Positions 16,749-25,390 of a DNA stretch of 64,000 nt are shown here, one piece after another. The notes under the pieces were generated by a model. It worked only from the letters and a program-made list of their open reading frames with translations, was not told the DNA's origin and did no database searches. Numbering within the stretch: position 1 is the stretch's first letter; the number at the start of each line of letters is the position of its first letter. The stretch is from positions 62,001 through 126,000 of the forward strand of contig CAVQLG010000021.1 of the NCBI GenBank assembly GCA_963713275.1, read 5' to 3'. Position numbers and translations under genes: made by a program. The stretch is from CAIWHR01 sp963713275 (GTDB lineage: Bacteria > Pseudomonadota > Gammaproteobacteria > Burkholderiales > Casimicrobiaceae).

Positions 16749-18480
16749 CCTATTTTCCTCAGTTACCCGGTCGGCACGAGCGGCAAGAGCGAAGTCGGCG
16801 GAGCTGACGGCGGGTGATGCTTCGGGCGTAGCCTGAGCATTTGATCGATGATGTAGCGCACCAGCGCTCGCCAGCGGCCCGCTTGCGGCAACTGTGGCGC
16901 AGTTGCCAGAATCGTCTCCAAGCCCTTGCGAACATTGGCGATCATGGCCTTGATCTGGTCACCGGCGGCATGCAGCAGAGTGAGCGACAGCCGCGCCTGG
17001 CCGGCATGATGGGTCAGGCGCGCGACACCGGAGAGCAAGAGTGGCCGCGAGGTGACAGCCTCCAGCCGGGTCTGCGGATGCGCGAGGCGGACATACCAGC
17101 TCCACCAGTTGTAGATCAGGGCCACCGCCCGCGCCGACAGGTTGCAGCGCTCCAGGTCCCGGGTGGTGTAGCCACCCCAGCCCCACTGGTTCTTCAACTC
17201 GTCGAACCCGTTCTCGCAATCGGCCCGGTCCCGGTACAACTGGCCGATGGCCGCCAGGTCATACGGCGCGTTGGTCACCAGCACGGCGTACTCCCACAAC
17301 TGCAGCGGCTGCCGCGGATCGGCAAACTCCAGCCGCTGCTGGCCCCCCGCCGGCGTGGTCTGGGCCGCCAGTGCCCCCTTCACCGCACGCCGCACCACCA
17401 CCACGCGCCGCGCCTGGTTCCAGCCGGAGAGCCGCAGCGTGGTCTCGACCGCGGCATAGCCTTGCCCCACATCCTGCCAGTCCTGCTGCGACCACAGCCG
17501 CTGAATCAGCGACTTCACCCCCGCAGTTTGCCGCAGCTTGAACAAATAGGGCTGCAACAACCGCTCCAACGCATGCATCACCGGGTCGTTGCCAAAGGCA
17601 ATATCGCCGCGCACCAACCGCGGCCGGCGTCCCGCCAGCTGGCCCTCGAGGATCGTCACCAACCGCGGCAGGCTGTGGCGGGCTGCATGCGCCTTGCCAT
17701 TGCGCACTTCGGCATCCAAGACCAAGCGCACGTTGCCAATCCAGTAGGTGTGCACCACGTGGCTCGGGCGCCCCGGTTTGCGCGGGTTGTAGCTCACCTC
17801 AGCCCCGTCCTGGTGCCCATACAGCGGCTTGACCGTGGTGTCGGCGTCGAGGATCCACCCGGTGGTCAACGCTTCGTCCGTGCTGTGCGCCAGCGCCTGG
17901 TCCATCCACGCCGTACTGCGGGCCAACTGCGCTTGCCGCGCCGCACGCTCCGCGTCGCTCTCACCACGTTCCGGGCTCGGTGCCAGATGCGCCAGCGCCC
18001 GGCGCAGACTCTCGTCGCTGATGATGCGCTCCATGCCCAGGATCTGCGGCGCCACCGCATCCCCACGCAGCCCGGTGACATGCGCATACCGCCGCTGACC
18101 ATCGAGAATCGACAGCAGCCAGGTGCCCAGCACGTCCTCCACCGCTGGGGCGTTGGGGCTGCTGTAGTTCAGCGGGCAGCCGGCGACCCAGTGCGCGAAC
18201 AGCCCGGAGACCTCCAGAAACTCGGCGAAGAACGCCAGTTGCCCCAGCGCCGTCGCACTACCGTTCTCGTCCCACCGCACCTGGAAGCGACCGCCCGGCG
18301 TGCTCACCCGCAGTTCCGCGGTCGGCTCGGCCGCCTCGACCAGCGCACCGCGCACGGCGGCGACCAGCGTCTTCTCCGCAAATTCTCCCTCACCCATCGG
18401 GTGACCCTCCCCATTCCCCGGAAACCCCGGCCAGTCATGAGTTTGCCGCAACTTCGCGGGCCTCAACCGAGGAAAATAGG
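16749..18480 (-). mobile_element. Complete DDE insertion sequence (IS1380-like), 1,732 bp
   Basis: Terminal inverted repeats are CCTATTTTCCTCAGTT (16749-16764) and, on the other strand, CCTATTTTCCTCGGTT (18480-18465), matching at 15 of 16 positions. The element is flanked by a 5-bp direct duplication ATGAA (16744-16748 and 18481-18485). The transposase fills almost the whole element. Intact ends and duplication suggest a relatively recent insertion. Confidence 0.92.
16763..18397 (-). CDS. DDE transposase, IS1380/DDE group 1 type
   Basis: 544 aa from the ATG at 18397, which is preceded by a GGAGGG ribosome site; the frame is open to 18466. Catalytic acidic residues lie in WILDADTTVKPLYGHQ and RPRLVRGDIAFGND, and in the C-terminal YRDRADCENGFDELKNQWG motif. 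The GHQ-GAEVSYNPRKPGRPSH stretch is characteristic of this transposase group. The gene is full length and uninterrupted, so the element is potentially active. Confidence 0.93.
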   Translation of the reverse strand: MGEGEFAEKTLVAAVRGALVEAAEPTAELRVSTPGGRFQVRWDENGSATALGQLAFFAEFLEVSGLFAHWVAGCPLNYSSPNAPAVEDVLGTWLLSILDGQRRYAHVTGLRGDAVAPQILGMERIISDESLRRALAHLAPSPERGESDAERAARQAQLARSTAWMDQALAHSTDEALTTGWILDADTTVKPLYGHQDGAEVSYNPRKPGRPSHVVHTYWIGNVRLVLDAEVRNGKAHAARHSLPRLVTILEGQLAGRRPRLVRGDIAFGNDPVMHALERLLQPYLFKLRQTAGVKSLIQRLWSQQDWQDVGQGYAAVETTLRLSGWNQARRVVVVRRAVKGALAAQTTPAGGQQRLEFADPRQPLQLWEYAVLVTNAPYDLAAIGQLYRDRADCENGFDELKNQWGWGGYTTRDLERCNLSARAVALIYNWWSWYVRLAHPQTRLEAVTSRPLLLSGVARLTHHAGQARLSLTLLHAAGDQIKAMIANVRKGLETILATAPQLPQAGRWRALVRYIIDQMLRLRPKHHPPSAPPTSLLPLVPTG

Positions 18481-18558
18481 ATGAACGGTCGCCACGGCTG
18501 GCTGTCTCCGACGGTCGCCACGGCTGGATCGATGCTCGGAGAGGCCCCCGTCAGCCCC

Positions 18559-18777
18559 TTACCGCGCGTTCCACATGAACTCGGCGTGATCAGGCGGGTC
18601 ATCGCCGTCCGCACGCGGTCCCGTGGCGCCGCACTCTGGGCAGACCACGGCAACGGAAACCCGGTCATCGTCCGTAACGCGGGCGAGAACAAGCTGGCGC
18701 CCGTCGCAGAACGGACAGGGGCAGAGGTCTTTGGTATCCGTGCGCCGAGGATAGCCGGCGGCCGCCAGCAAGCGCAC
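18559..18777 (-). CDS. Lar-like zinc-ribbon small protein (intact ligands)
   Basis: 72 aa from GTG. It has CPCPFCDGRQLV, then VVCPECGATGP and HAEFMWNAR: four zinc-ligand cysteines in a CxxC...CxxC layout with the terminal WN.R of Lar-like proteins. Lar of the Rac prophage relieves type I restriction; whether this relative does is unknown. It faces inward from the right end of the island and is related to the degenerate copy at the left end. Confidence 0.65.
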   Translation of the reverse strand: MRLLAAAGYPRRTDTKDLCPCPFCDGRQLVLARVTDDDRVSVAVVCPECGATGPRADGDDPPDHAEFMWNAR

Positions 18778-18928
18778 CTGTCACAAAGCAACAGGCCCGG
18801 CCGTTCACCGCCGGCTGTCGGAGGACTAGGGGCCGCTGGATTGCCTCGAAACCGAGCCTGATGCTACCCCGGCGCTACCCTGGTTCAAAACGAAAACTGC
18901 CTGCGCGAAGGCAAGTCGTTGATCTGTC

Positions 18929-18976
18929 TGGTGGCGAACCAGGGACTCGAACCCCGGACCAAAGGATTATGATTCC
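18929..18976 (-). repeat. att site within tRNA gene (48-bp direct repeat)
   Basis: Identical to 7964-8011. Here the repeat forms the 3' half of the intact tRNA, so integration left a functional tRNA reconstituted from island-borne sequence. Confidence 0.93.
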
Positions 18977-19005
18977 TCTGCTCTAACCAGCTGAGCTAGT
19001 TCGCC
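18929..19005 (-). tRNA. tRNA with CAT anticodon (Met elongator or Ile2)
   Basis: 77 nt including encoded CCA. The acceptor stem pairs GGCGAAC (19005-18999) with GTTCGCC (18939-18933). The anticodon loop is ATCATAA, anticodon CAT. The D arm GCTCAGCTGGTTAGAGC and T arm CGGGGTTCGAGTCCCTG are standard. Elongator tRNA-Met is most likely; tRNA-Ile with a lysidine-modified CAT anticodon cannot be excluded by eye. It is not the initiator type. Confidence 0.93.
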
Positions 19006-19202
19006 AAAGGGGAAAATTATAGGCGATCCACCGCGCCGCGGTCAAAAACAAGCTGGACTGGACCGCCCGCCGGGCCGCCGCCCGACGCGGGGATACCCCG
19101 TGCGTGCACCGCGGCGCAAGGGGAACGTGCCGCAGCGGCTGCGCTCGACCGAGGGTTGGCGCAGCCACCGCCGGCGACATTTGACCGACCCCGAGACGAC
19201 AG

Positions 19203-19805
19203 ATGAGGACAACCCTTTTCGCGCGCTCCTTTCGCAATCCGGCGGCGTGGCTGCTGCTGTTCTGGCTGGCCGGGGCAACGGCCGCGGCTGGAGCGGAACT
19301 GCCTGTAGACCTGCTCCTTGCGCTGCGCGGCGGCGGGCAGGTGCTGCTCGTCCGGCACGCCCAGACCGAGCCGGGCGTGGGCGATCCGCCCGGCTTTCGG
19401 CTCGATGACTGCCGCACGCAGCGCAATCTCTCGGCGGCCGGACGCGAGCAGGCGCGCGCCCTGGGTGCGGCGCTGCGTGCGCGGGGCATCCCGGTCGCGG
19501 AAGTCCGCAGCAGCGAATGGTGCCGCTGCCTCGACACCGCGCGGCTCGCCTTTGCCGACCGCACCCCGGTGCGTCCGTGGGCCGCGCTCAACTCGTTCTT
19601 TGGTGAAGCGTCGGCCGAACCGGAGCGGACGCGGCAGCTGCGTGCAGCCGCCGCCGAGGTTCCTGCCGACGTGAACGTGGTGTGGGTCACGCATCAGGTG
19701 AACATCACGGCGTTGACCGGCATCGTGCCGGCCATGGGCGAAGTCGTGATCGTTCGTGCCGGGCAAGACGGCCCGCGCGTCGCCGGGAGGTGGCTGCCGC
19801 GGTGA
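19203..19805 (+). CDS. Periplasmic histidine-phosphatase family protein
   Basis: 200 aa with an N-terminal signal peptide (RNPAAWLLLFWLAGATAAAG). The phosphatase core opens with VLLVRHAQTEPG (RHA instead of RHG, with the phosphohistidine kept), followed by DDCRTQRNLSAAGREQA, SSEWCRCLDTA, and the second catalytic histidine in VWVTHQVN. Related secreted proteins are often annotated as Ais-like or lipopolysaccharide-heptose phosphatases, but the substrate is not evident. It stands alone between the tRNA and dnaJ. Confidence 0.88.
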   Translation: MRTTLFARSFRNPAAWLLLFWLAGATAAAGAELPVDLLLALRGGGQVLLVRHAQTEPGVGDPPGFRLDDCRTQRNLSAAGREQARALGAALRARGIPVAEVRSSEWCRCLDTARLAFADRTPVRPWAALNSFFGEASAEPERTRQLRAAAAEVPADVNVVWVTHQVNITALTGIVPAMGEVVIVRAGQDGPRVAGRWLPR

Positions 19806-19860
19806 CCGGCGCAGGGCCAGAGCGTGCGGCGCGGCGCGACGACCCGCGTCCGACAGCCTG

Positions 19861-20985
19861 CTAGCTCGACGGCGGTCGGTTGCCCTTGCGGTCGAGCTCG
19901 CGCAAGCGCTCGAAGGCCGCTTTCTGCTCGACCGACAGCCGCTGCGGCACGTACACCCGCAGCCGCAGATAGAGGTCACCGTGGGCGCGGCCGCCGAACT
20001 CGGGGAGCCCCTTGCCGCGCAAGCGGAGCACCGTCTCGGGCTGCGTACCGGGAGGAACTCGAGCGGTCGCGGTGCCGGCCATGGTCGGCACGTTGAGATC
20101 CGCGCCCAGCGCGGCGTCGGACACGGTGATGCTCTCCTCGCGCCAAAGGTCGGGGCCGTCACGCTCGAAGCGCGGGTCCGGCGCGCTGCGCACGACGACA
20201 TACAGATCACCCGGGGCCGCGCCCGCTTCCGCGGAGGCGAGCCCCTTCCCCGGGACGCGCAGCGCCATGCCTTCTTCCGCGCCGGCCGGCACGTTCACCG
20301 TCAGTCGTTCGGTGCTCACCACGGTGCCTTCCCCGGCACACCCGGGGCAGCGGTGGTCGATAAGCTCGCCACGACCACCGCAAGCCGGACAGACGATCAC
20401 GTGCTGAATCAACACCCTTCCCTGTTTCTCCTGGCGCGACTCCTGCCGGGTCTCGCGTCCGGTCCCGCCGCAGGCCTCGCACTTGCGTGGCGCGCTGCCG
20501 GGGGCGGCGCGCGCGCCGCGGCACGTCGGGCATACCTGTGGCCGCTCGAAGCGGATCTCCTCCTCACCGCCGCTGGCGATGCGGTCGAGGGGCACCGTGA
20601 GCTCCACTTCCAGGTTCGCGCCTCGCGGCGGCCCCGGGCGGCGGCGGGGGTGCCCGAAGAAACGGTTGAACAGCCCGCTCCCTGCCAGACCGAAATCGAA
20701 ACCGCCGAAGATGTCGTCGAAATCGATGCCGGAGAACAGGTCCTCGGACGAGAATCCGGCCACGCCCGCGAACCCATGGCGGTCGTATTCGGCGCGTTTC
20801 TTCGGGTCGGAGAGCACCGCGTAGGCGGCCGCAACCTCCTTGAACCGCTCCTCGGCCTCCGGCTCCTTGTTGCGGTCCGGATGGTACTTGAGCGCGAGCC
20901 GGCGAAAGGCGTCCTTGATCGCCTTCGCGTCGGCATCGCGGGCAACGCCAAGAACTTCGCAACAGTCGCGCTGTTCGGTGGCGAT
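19861..20985 (-). CDS. DnaJ-type co-chaperone lacking a standard start codon
   Basis: The frame encodes a J domain with the HPD motif (ALKYHPDRNKEP), a Gly/Phe region, four CxxC zinc-finger motifs (CPTC, CEAC, CPAC, CPGC) and the C-terminal substrate-binding domains. DnaJ stimulates DnaK ATPase. The expected N-terminus MATxxRDYYEVLGV is here I-ATEQRDCCEVLGV: the Met position is ATC (20985-20983), an in-frame TGA lies just upstream, and YY is CC. The next usual start (GTG at 20817) would remove the J domain. It may use ATC poorly, be dead, or carry a sequence error. Confidence 0.75.
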   Translation of the reverse strand: MATEQRDCCEVLGVARDADAKAIKDAFRRLALKYHPDRNKEPEAEERFKEVAAAYAVLSDPKKRAEYDRHGFAGVAGFSSEDLFSGIDFDDIFGGFDFGLAGSGLFNRFFGHPRRRPGPPRGANLEVELTVPLDRIASGGEEEIRFERPQVCPTCRGARAAPGSAPRKCEACGGTGRETRQESRQEKQGRVLIQHVIVCPACGGRGELIDHRCPGCAGEGTVVSTERLTVNVPAGAEEGMALRVPGKGLASAEAGAAPGDLYVVVRSAPDPRFERDGPDLWREESITVSDAALGADLNVPTMAGTATARVPPGTQPETVLRLRGKGLPEFGGRAHGDLYLRLRVYVPQRLSVEQKAAFERLRELDRKGNRPPSS

Positions 20986-21046
20986 GGCGTGCTCCGGTCA
21001 CCGCAGGAGACGATATCGACCGGGCCGCTTGGGCCAGGGCCGTTCC

Positions 21047-22960
21047 CTAACGATCTTCCTGGTACTCCGCGTCGACCACTCTGCCCCGCGGTCCGGCCCC
21101 GCTGGGACGCGCTTCGCCGCCGGTCGCGCCGAAGCCCTCGGCGGTCCGGGTTTCCGCGTAGGGGCCGGTCTTGGGCGCCTGCGGCGACTGCGCGTAAATG
21201 GCCGCACCGGCCTCCTGCAGCAGTTTCTTCAACGCCGCCGCCTTGTCGGCCGCCAGCGCCACGTCTTTGCGGCCCAAGGCCTCCTTGACGTCGCGCAGTC
21301 CTACTCGATCCGGCTCTTGAGGTCGGCCGTCAGCTTGTCGGCGAACTCGGCCAGCATTTTTTCGGCCTGGTAGGCGGCGGAATCCGCCTCGTTGAGCTTG
21401 TCCACTTCCTCGCGCCGCTTCTTGTCGGCTTCGGCGTAGCGCTCGGCCTCCTTGATCATGCGCTGCTTGTCGCCGCTCGGGAGCCGGGTGGAGCCGGTGA
21501 TGCGAATGGCTGGGACTTGCCGGTGGCCGTGTCCTTGGCGAGCACATTGAGGATGCCGTTGGAATCGATATCGAAGGTGACCTCGATCTTGGGCACGCCG
21601 CGCGGCGCGGGCGGCAGGCCGTCGAGGTTGAATTCGCCCAGGCTGGTGTTGTCCGCCGCCATCGGCCGCTCGCCCTGGAAGACGTGGATCGTCACCGAGG
21701 TCTGCATGTCGGCGGCGGTGGTGAACATTTCGGTGCTGCTTCACCGGGACCGGCGTGTTGCGGCTGATCAGCGGCGGTGGCCACCCCGCCCAGGGTTTCC
21801 ACGCCAAGGGTGAGCGGCGTGACGTCCACCAGCACGATCTCGCCCAATCCCGCCTCGCCCGCCAGCACGCCGGCCTGGATCGCCGCGCCGCTGGCGACGC
21901 ACTCCATCGGGTCGACGCCCATCTCGGCCTTGCGCCCGAACAGCTCCTCGAAGAAGCCGCGCACCGCCGGCATGCGCGTGGGGCCGCCGACGAACACGAT
22001 GCGATCGATGTCCTTGGGTCTGAATGCCGGCATCGTCGAGCGCCTGCTCCACCGGGGCGCGGCAGCGCTCGATCACCGGGCGACGATGCGTTCGAGGTCG
22101 GTGCGGTCAGGTCCATTTCCAGATGTTTGGGTTCGCCGGCTGCGGCCGCGATGTAGGGCAGGCTGATATGGGTGCTGGTGCAGCAGACAAGCTCGATCTT
22201 GGCCATCTCGGCTGCCTCCTTGAGCCGGGCCATGGCCTTGGTGTCGCCGCGCACGATCCACGCCGGTGGCCAGCTGGAAGCGCTCGGCCAGAGCCTCGAT
22301 GAGACGAGCCGTCCATGTCGGTGCCGCCCAGCCGGGTGTCGCCGGAGGTGGACTTGACCTCGAACACGCCCTTGCCGAATTCCATGACGGTGACGTCCAG
22401 CGTGCCGCCGCCGAAATCGATCACCGCGATCCTGAGTTCCTGTCCGGCACGGTCGAGCCCGTAGGCCAGCGCCGCCGCCGTCGGTTCGTTCACCAGGCGC
22501 ACCACTTCCAGTCCGGCGATCTTGCAGGCGTCCTTGGTGGCGCGCGCTGGTTGTCGTCGAAATAGGCGGGCACGGTGACCACCGCCTGCGTCACCGGCTC
22601 GCCCAGAAAGGCCTCGGCATCGCGCTTGATCTTCTGCAGCAGGAAGGCCGACAGCTGCTCCGGGGTGAACGCCTTGTCGCGCAGCCTGATGGTTTCGCGC
22701 TGACCCATCCTGCGCTTGAATGCGGTGGCCGTGCCCTCCGGGTTGGCGGCTGCCTGGCGCCGCGCCGGTTCGCCGACGATCATCTGGCCATCGGCGGTCA
22801 GCGCCACGTAGCTGGGAAAAGCCTTGCCGCCCAGGCTGATGCCTTCGGCGCTCGGGATGATGACGGGACGCCCACCCCGCAGGACGGCCGCCGCCGAATT
22901 GGACGTGCCCAGATCGATACCGATGATGGCCTTGGTGCCCCTTCCCGTTGAATTCCCTGT
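21047..22960 (-). pseudogene. dnaK (Hsp70) pseudogene with about ten frame changes
   Basis: Hsp70 sequence can be followed end to end: AIIGIDLGTSNSAAAVLRGG, then VVTVPAYFDDNQR, LVNEPTAAALAYG, FGGGTLDVTVMEFGKG, DIDRIVFVGGPTRMP, then the substrate-binding beta domain and a C-terminal tail VVDAEYQEDR. The reading frame changes at about 22548, 22310, 22256, 22108, 22079, 22030, 21770, 21735, 21512 and 21303. No ATG, GTG or TTG is available before the N-terminus, where a TAA lies in frame. It precedes dnaJ in the same direction. Protein identity is still clear, so the damage is recent or the assembly is locally poor. Confidence 0.85.
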
Positions 22961-22963
22961 CGC

Positions 22964-23509
22964 TTACCTCCCTTGTGGGTTCAATTGGCGCTTGCGAAAC
23001 GACAACGTCACTTCCCCCAGGCGCACGCCGAACTTGGACATCGTCGTGCGGTTGAGCACGGTCGTCTCGTCGATCATGTACATCCAGTCGTCCATGTCCA
23101 CGTGCCAGACCCGGCCTTCGACCGGCAGCGCCAGCACGTAGCGAAGGTGGAACGCGTTGCCGGCGGCCGTGCCCACGCCGGTGCCGACGACGTCGGCCGC
23201 GGTCCCGGTGTAGCGGTCGCCCTGCTTCACGAGCTTCCAGACGCGGTTCTGCTTCTCGCCGTCGGAGAACTCGAAGTGCTCGTCGAGCGTGCCGCGCTCG
23301 CCGTCCCAGCGCGCGTCGATGCGCACGGTGAAGCGCCGCACGACCTTCCCGGAGCGGTCCTGGAACATCCCCCAGCCGTCGATCGTGCCGTTGAAGTAAG
23401 TCGCGAGATCGAACGCCGGCTGCTCGCCCCGGTATTGCGTCACGTCGACGCTGGCGCAGCCCACCAGCCCGACGAAGCCGAGCAACGCGAGCGTGGTCTT
23501 GACGATCAT
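22964..23509 (-). CDS. DUF3833 family lipoprotein
   Basis: 181 aa. An N-terminal lipobox signal (LALLGFVGLVGCASVD) predicts an outer- or inner-membrane lipoprotein. The body has FNGTIDGWGMFQDRSGKV, TLDEHFEFSDGE and the terminal WHVDMDDWMYMIDE typical of DUF3833. Its ATG overlaps the TGA of the upstream MFS gene (ATGA). It is the last gene of a lipid-related operon (FAD protein, DUF1365, CFA synthase); members of this group are co-conserved but biochemically poorly known. Confidence 0.9.
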   Translation of the reverse strand: MIVKTTLALLGFVGLVGCASVDVTQYRGEQPAFDLATYFNGTIDGWGMFQDRSGKVVRRFTVRIDARWDGERGTLDEHFEFSDGEKQNRVWKLVKQGDRYTGTAADVVGTGVGTAAGNAFHLRYVLALPVEGRVWHVDMDDWMYMIDETTVLNRTTMSKFGVRLGEVTLSFRKRQLNPQGR

Positions 23510-24823
23510 GACCGACCCCTGGCCGAAGCGGCCTCGAAACGGCGGAGAGCGACGAGCGCACCGAGCTTGAGCGCGCAGGGCACGATCGCGTAGACGAAGG
23601 ACAGCGCCGGGAGCGCTGCACCCTCGGACGCTCCGGGCACGTAGCCCAGCGCGCCGAGCAGGGGCAGCGCGATTCCGGCCGCCAGCGCGAGATTGAGCTT
23701 GGTGGCGAGCGTCCACAGGCCGAAGTAGGCGCCGGTTGGGCGCGCGCGTCCGTCGCGGTCGATCACGTCGGCGAGCAGCGAGGGCGGCAGCGCGAGGTCG
23801 GCCCCGAGCGCCAGCCCGGAAACGATACAGATCGCGGCGAACGCGGCCGTGTCGCCGGGCCCGAGCGCGAACGCCCAGACGAACGCGAGGATGGCGGCGA
23901 TCATGCCGACGCTCCAGGCGCGAGCCTTGCCCCAGGCGGCGGACAGCCGAACCCACAGCGGCATGCCGACGGCGCCGGCGACGAAGTAGAGCGCGAGGAA
24001 CAGGCCCTGCCGGTTTTCCGCCTGCAGCACGTCGGCGATGAAGAACAGCACCAGCGTCGCCGGGATGGCCGAGGCGATGCCGTTGGCGAGGAACACGAGC
24101 AGCAGGCGGCGGAACAGCGGGTCGGCGAGCGGCGCACGCAGGCGGGCGCGCAGGGGTTCGGCCGCCGCCGCCGCGTGCCGCGCAGGATTGGGTGCCCGCA
24201 GCGTGACCGCGGCCACGAGCAGCGTGAACAGGCCGAAGATCAAGGCGAACTGCGGCAGGCCGCCGCCGGCGCGGCCGCCCTGCGGCGAGGAGCGCGGGCG
24301 CCACGCTGGCGAGGATGACGCCGACGAGCGCGAGCGCCTCGCGCACGGCGGTGATGCGGGTCCGGCCGGCCGGGTCGGTCGAGAGCTCGGCACCCCACGC
24401 GTTGTGGTTGATCATGGCCACCGAGTACGCCGCGTAGACGACCGCCAACGCCACGCCGAGCCACGCCAGGCGCCCGGTCTGCGTCTCCGGCAAGGGAAAG
24501 AACAGCGCGATCATCCCGGCGGCGAGAAACGGCGCCGTCAGGGCGACCGTCGCGCGCCGTGACGGCAGGCGGTCGCTCCAGGCGCCGAGCAGCGGGTCGA
24601 CGAGCCCGTCGGCAAGGCGGAGCACGAGCAGGATGAGGCCGAGCAGCGCGAGATCGACCCCGAGCGTGTCCCCGTAGAATTTCGGCAGATGCACGTACAG
24701 CGGCAGCGCCGCCATCGCGAGCGGCATCGCGAACAGGCCGTACGCGAACGTCGCCGCAAGGCCGGGCCCGCCGCCGCCCTGCGCGACCGCCGCGGGGGCG
24801 CCGCGCGGCGCCGGCGCTGCCAT
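23506..24823 (-). CDS. MFS/GPH-type transporter (frameshifted)
   Basis: The sequence begins in one frame (YGLFAMPLAMAALPLYVHLP, the glycoside-pentoside-hexuronide-like first helix, and later GAWSDRLPSRRA). It continues in another frame from about 24285 (LPQFALIFGLFTLLVAAVTL to the C-terminus), so a one-base change splits an otherwise complete protein of about 440 aa. ATG at 24823 with GAGGGAG upstream is preferred; a GTG at 24850 overlaps the previous stop. It is commonly found between CFA-synthase and DUF3833 genes and may move a lipid or a precursor. Confidence 0.8.
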
Positions 24824-24846
24824 CGCGGCTCCCTCGGCACCTACGT

Positions 24847-25389
24847 TCACGGCGCGCGCAGGAGCAGGTCGCGGAAGTCGCGCTGCGAAGTGCGCGGATC
24901 GAGCCAGATGCCGAAGAACGCGCGCGCGAACTCGCCGTCGACGATGTCGCCGATCGGCCGGCCGTTGAGGAAATAGCGGACCGTTGCGGGCGGCACGTGC
25001 ACGCCGGTGATGCGGTCACCTTTCCGGACGTCGGGGAAGATCGCGCGCATCTGCTCGCCCCAGCGGTCCCGCTGGGCCTTGCTGCCGATGCGCAGCCGTG
25101 CGATCTCGTCGACGCTGCGCTCGGCGATCTTCGCGCCTTCGAGGCTGCGGTGGTAGTGGAGATCCAGCGCGAACGGCTGTTCCAGGGACCAGCCGCGGTC
25201 TTGGCTCCAGTACCAGCCGTCGTAGATCGACAGGCCCAGGAACTTGAGCGCGCCGCCGCCCTGCGGCTGCAGGCTCGGCACCAGCGCGGCCACGGCGGGC
25301 GGCAACGGGGGCGCCTGCATCGCGCCCGCCCCCGGCGCGAAGACGAGGGCGAGCACCGCCGCGAGGGCTGCTGCGCAAGCGCGTCGCAT
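24847..25389 (-). CDS. Chalcone-isomerase-like secreted protein
   Basis: 180 aa with a cleavable signal peptide (AAALAAVLALVFAPGAGAM). The mature part has GGGALKFLGLSIYDGWYWSQ, FALDLHYHRSLEGAKIAERS and VRYFLNGRPIGDI, the pattern of bacterial chalcone-isomerase-like proteins (fatty-acid-binding fold). Real chalcone chemistry is unlikely; lipid binding is plausible. It starts 1 bp after the CFA synthase stop and ends overlapping a GTG of the MFS gene. Confidence 0.9.
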   Translation of the reverse strand: MRRACAAALAAVLALVFAPGAGAMQAPPLPPAVAALVPSLQPQGGGALKFLGLSIYDGWYWSQDRGWSLEQPFALDLHYHRSLEGAKIAERSVDEIARLRIGSKAQRDRWGEQMRAIFPDVRKGDRITGVHVPPATVRYFLNGRPIGDIVDGEFARAFFGIWLDPRTSQRDFRDLLLRAP

Positions 25390-25390
25390 G

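Larger units (their letters stand above)
8012..18976. mobile_element. tRNA-integrated genomic island, about 11 kb
   Basis: The segment is bounded by a perfect 48-bp direct repeat of a tRNA 3' half. It carries a serine recombinase, Lar-like zinc ribbons at both ends, an insertion sequence and an accessory metabolic module, whereas flanking genes look chromosomal. No tyrosine integrase is visible next to either end, so the island is probably immobile by itself or was trimmed after insertion. The 100 bp just inside the left end (8012-8115) are comparatively AT-rich and hold no convincing gene. Confidence 0.85.

Noticed and set aside
16841..18484. Long open frame opposite the transposase
   Set aside because: Low-complexity Arg/Gln/His-rich antisense of a well-supported transposase.
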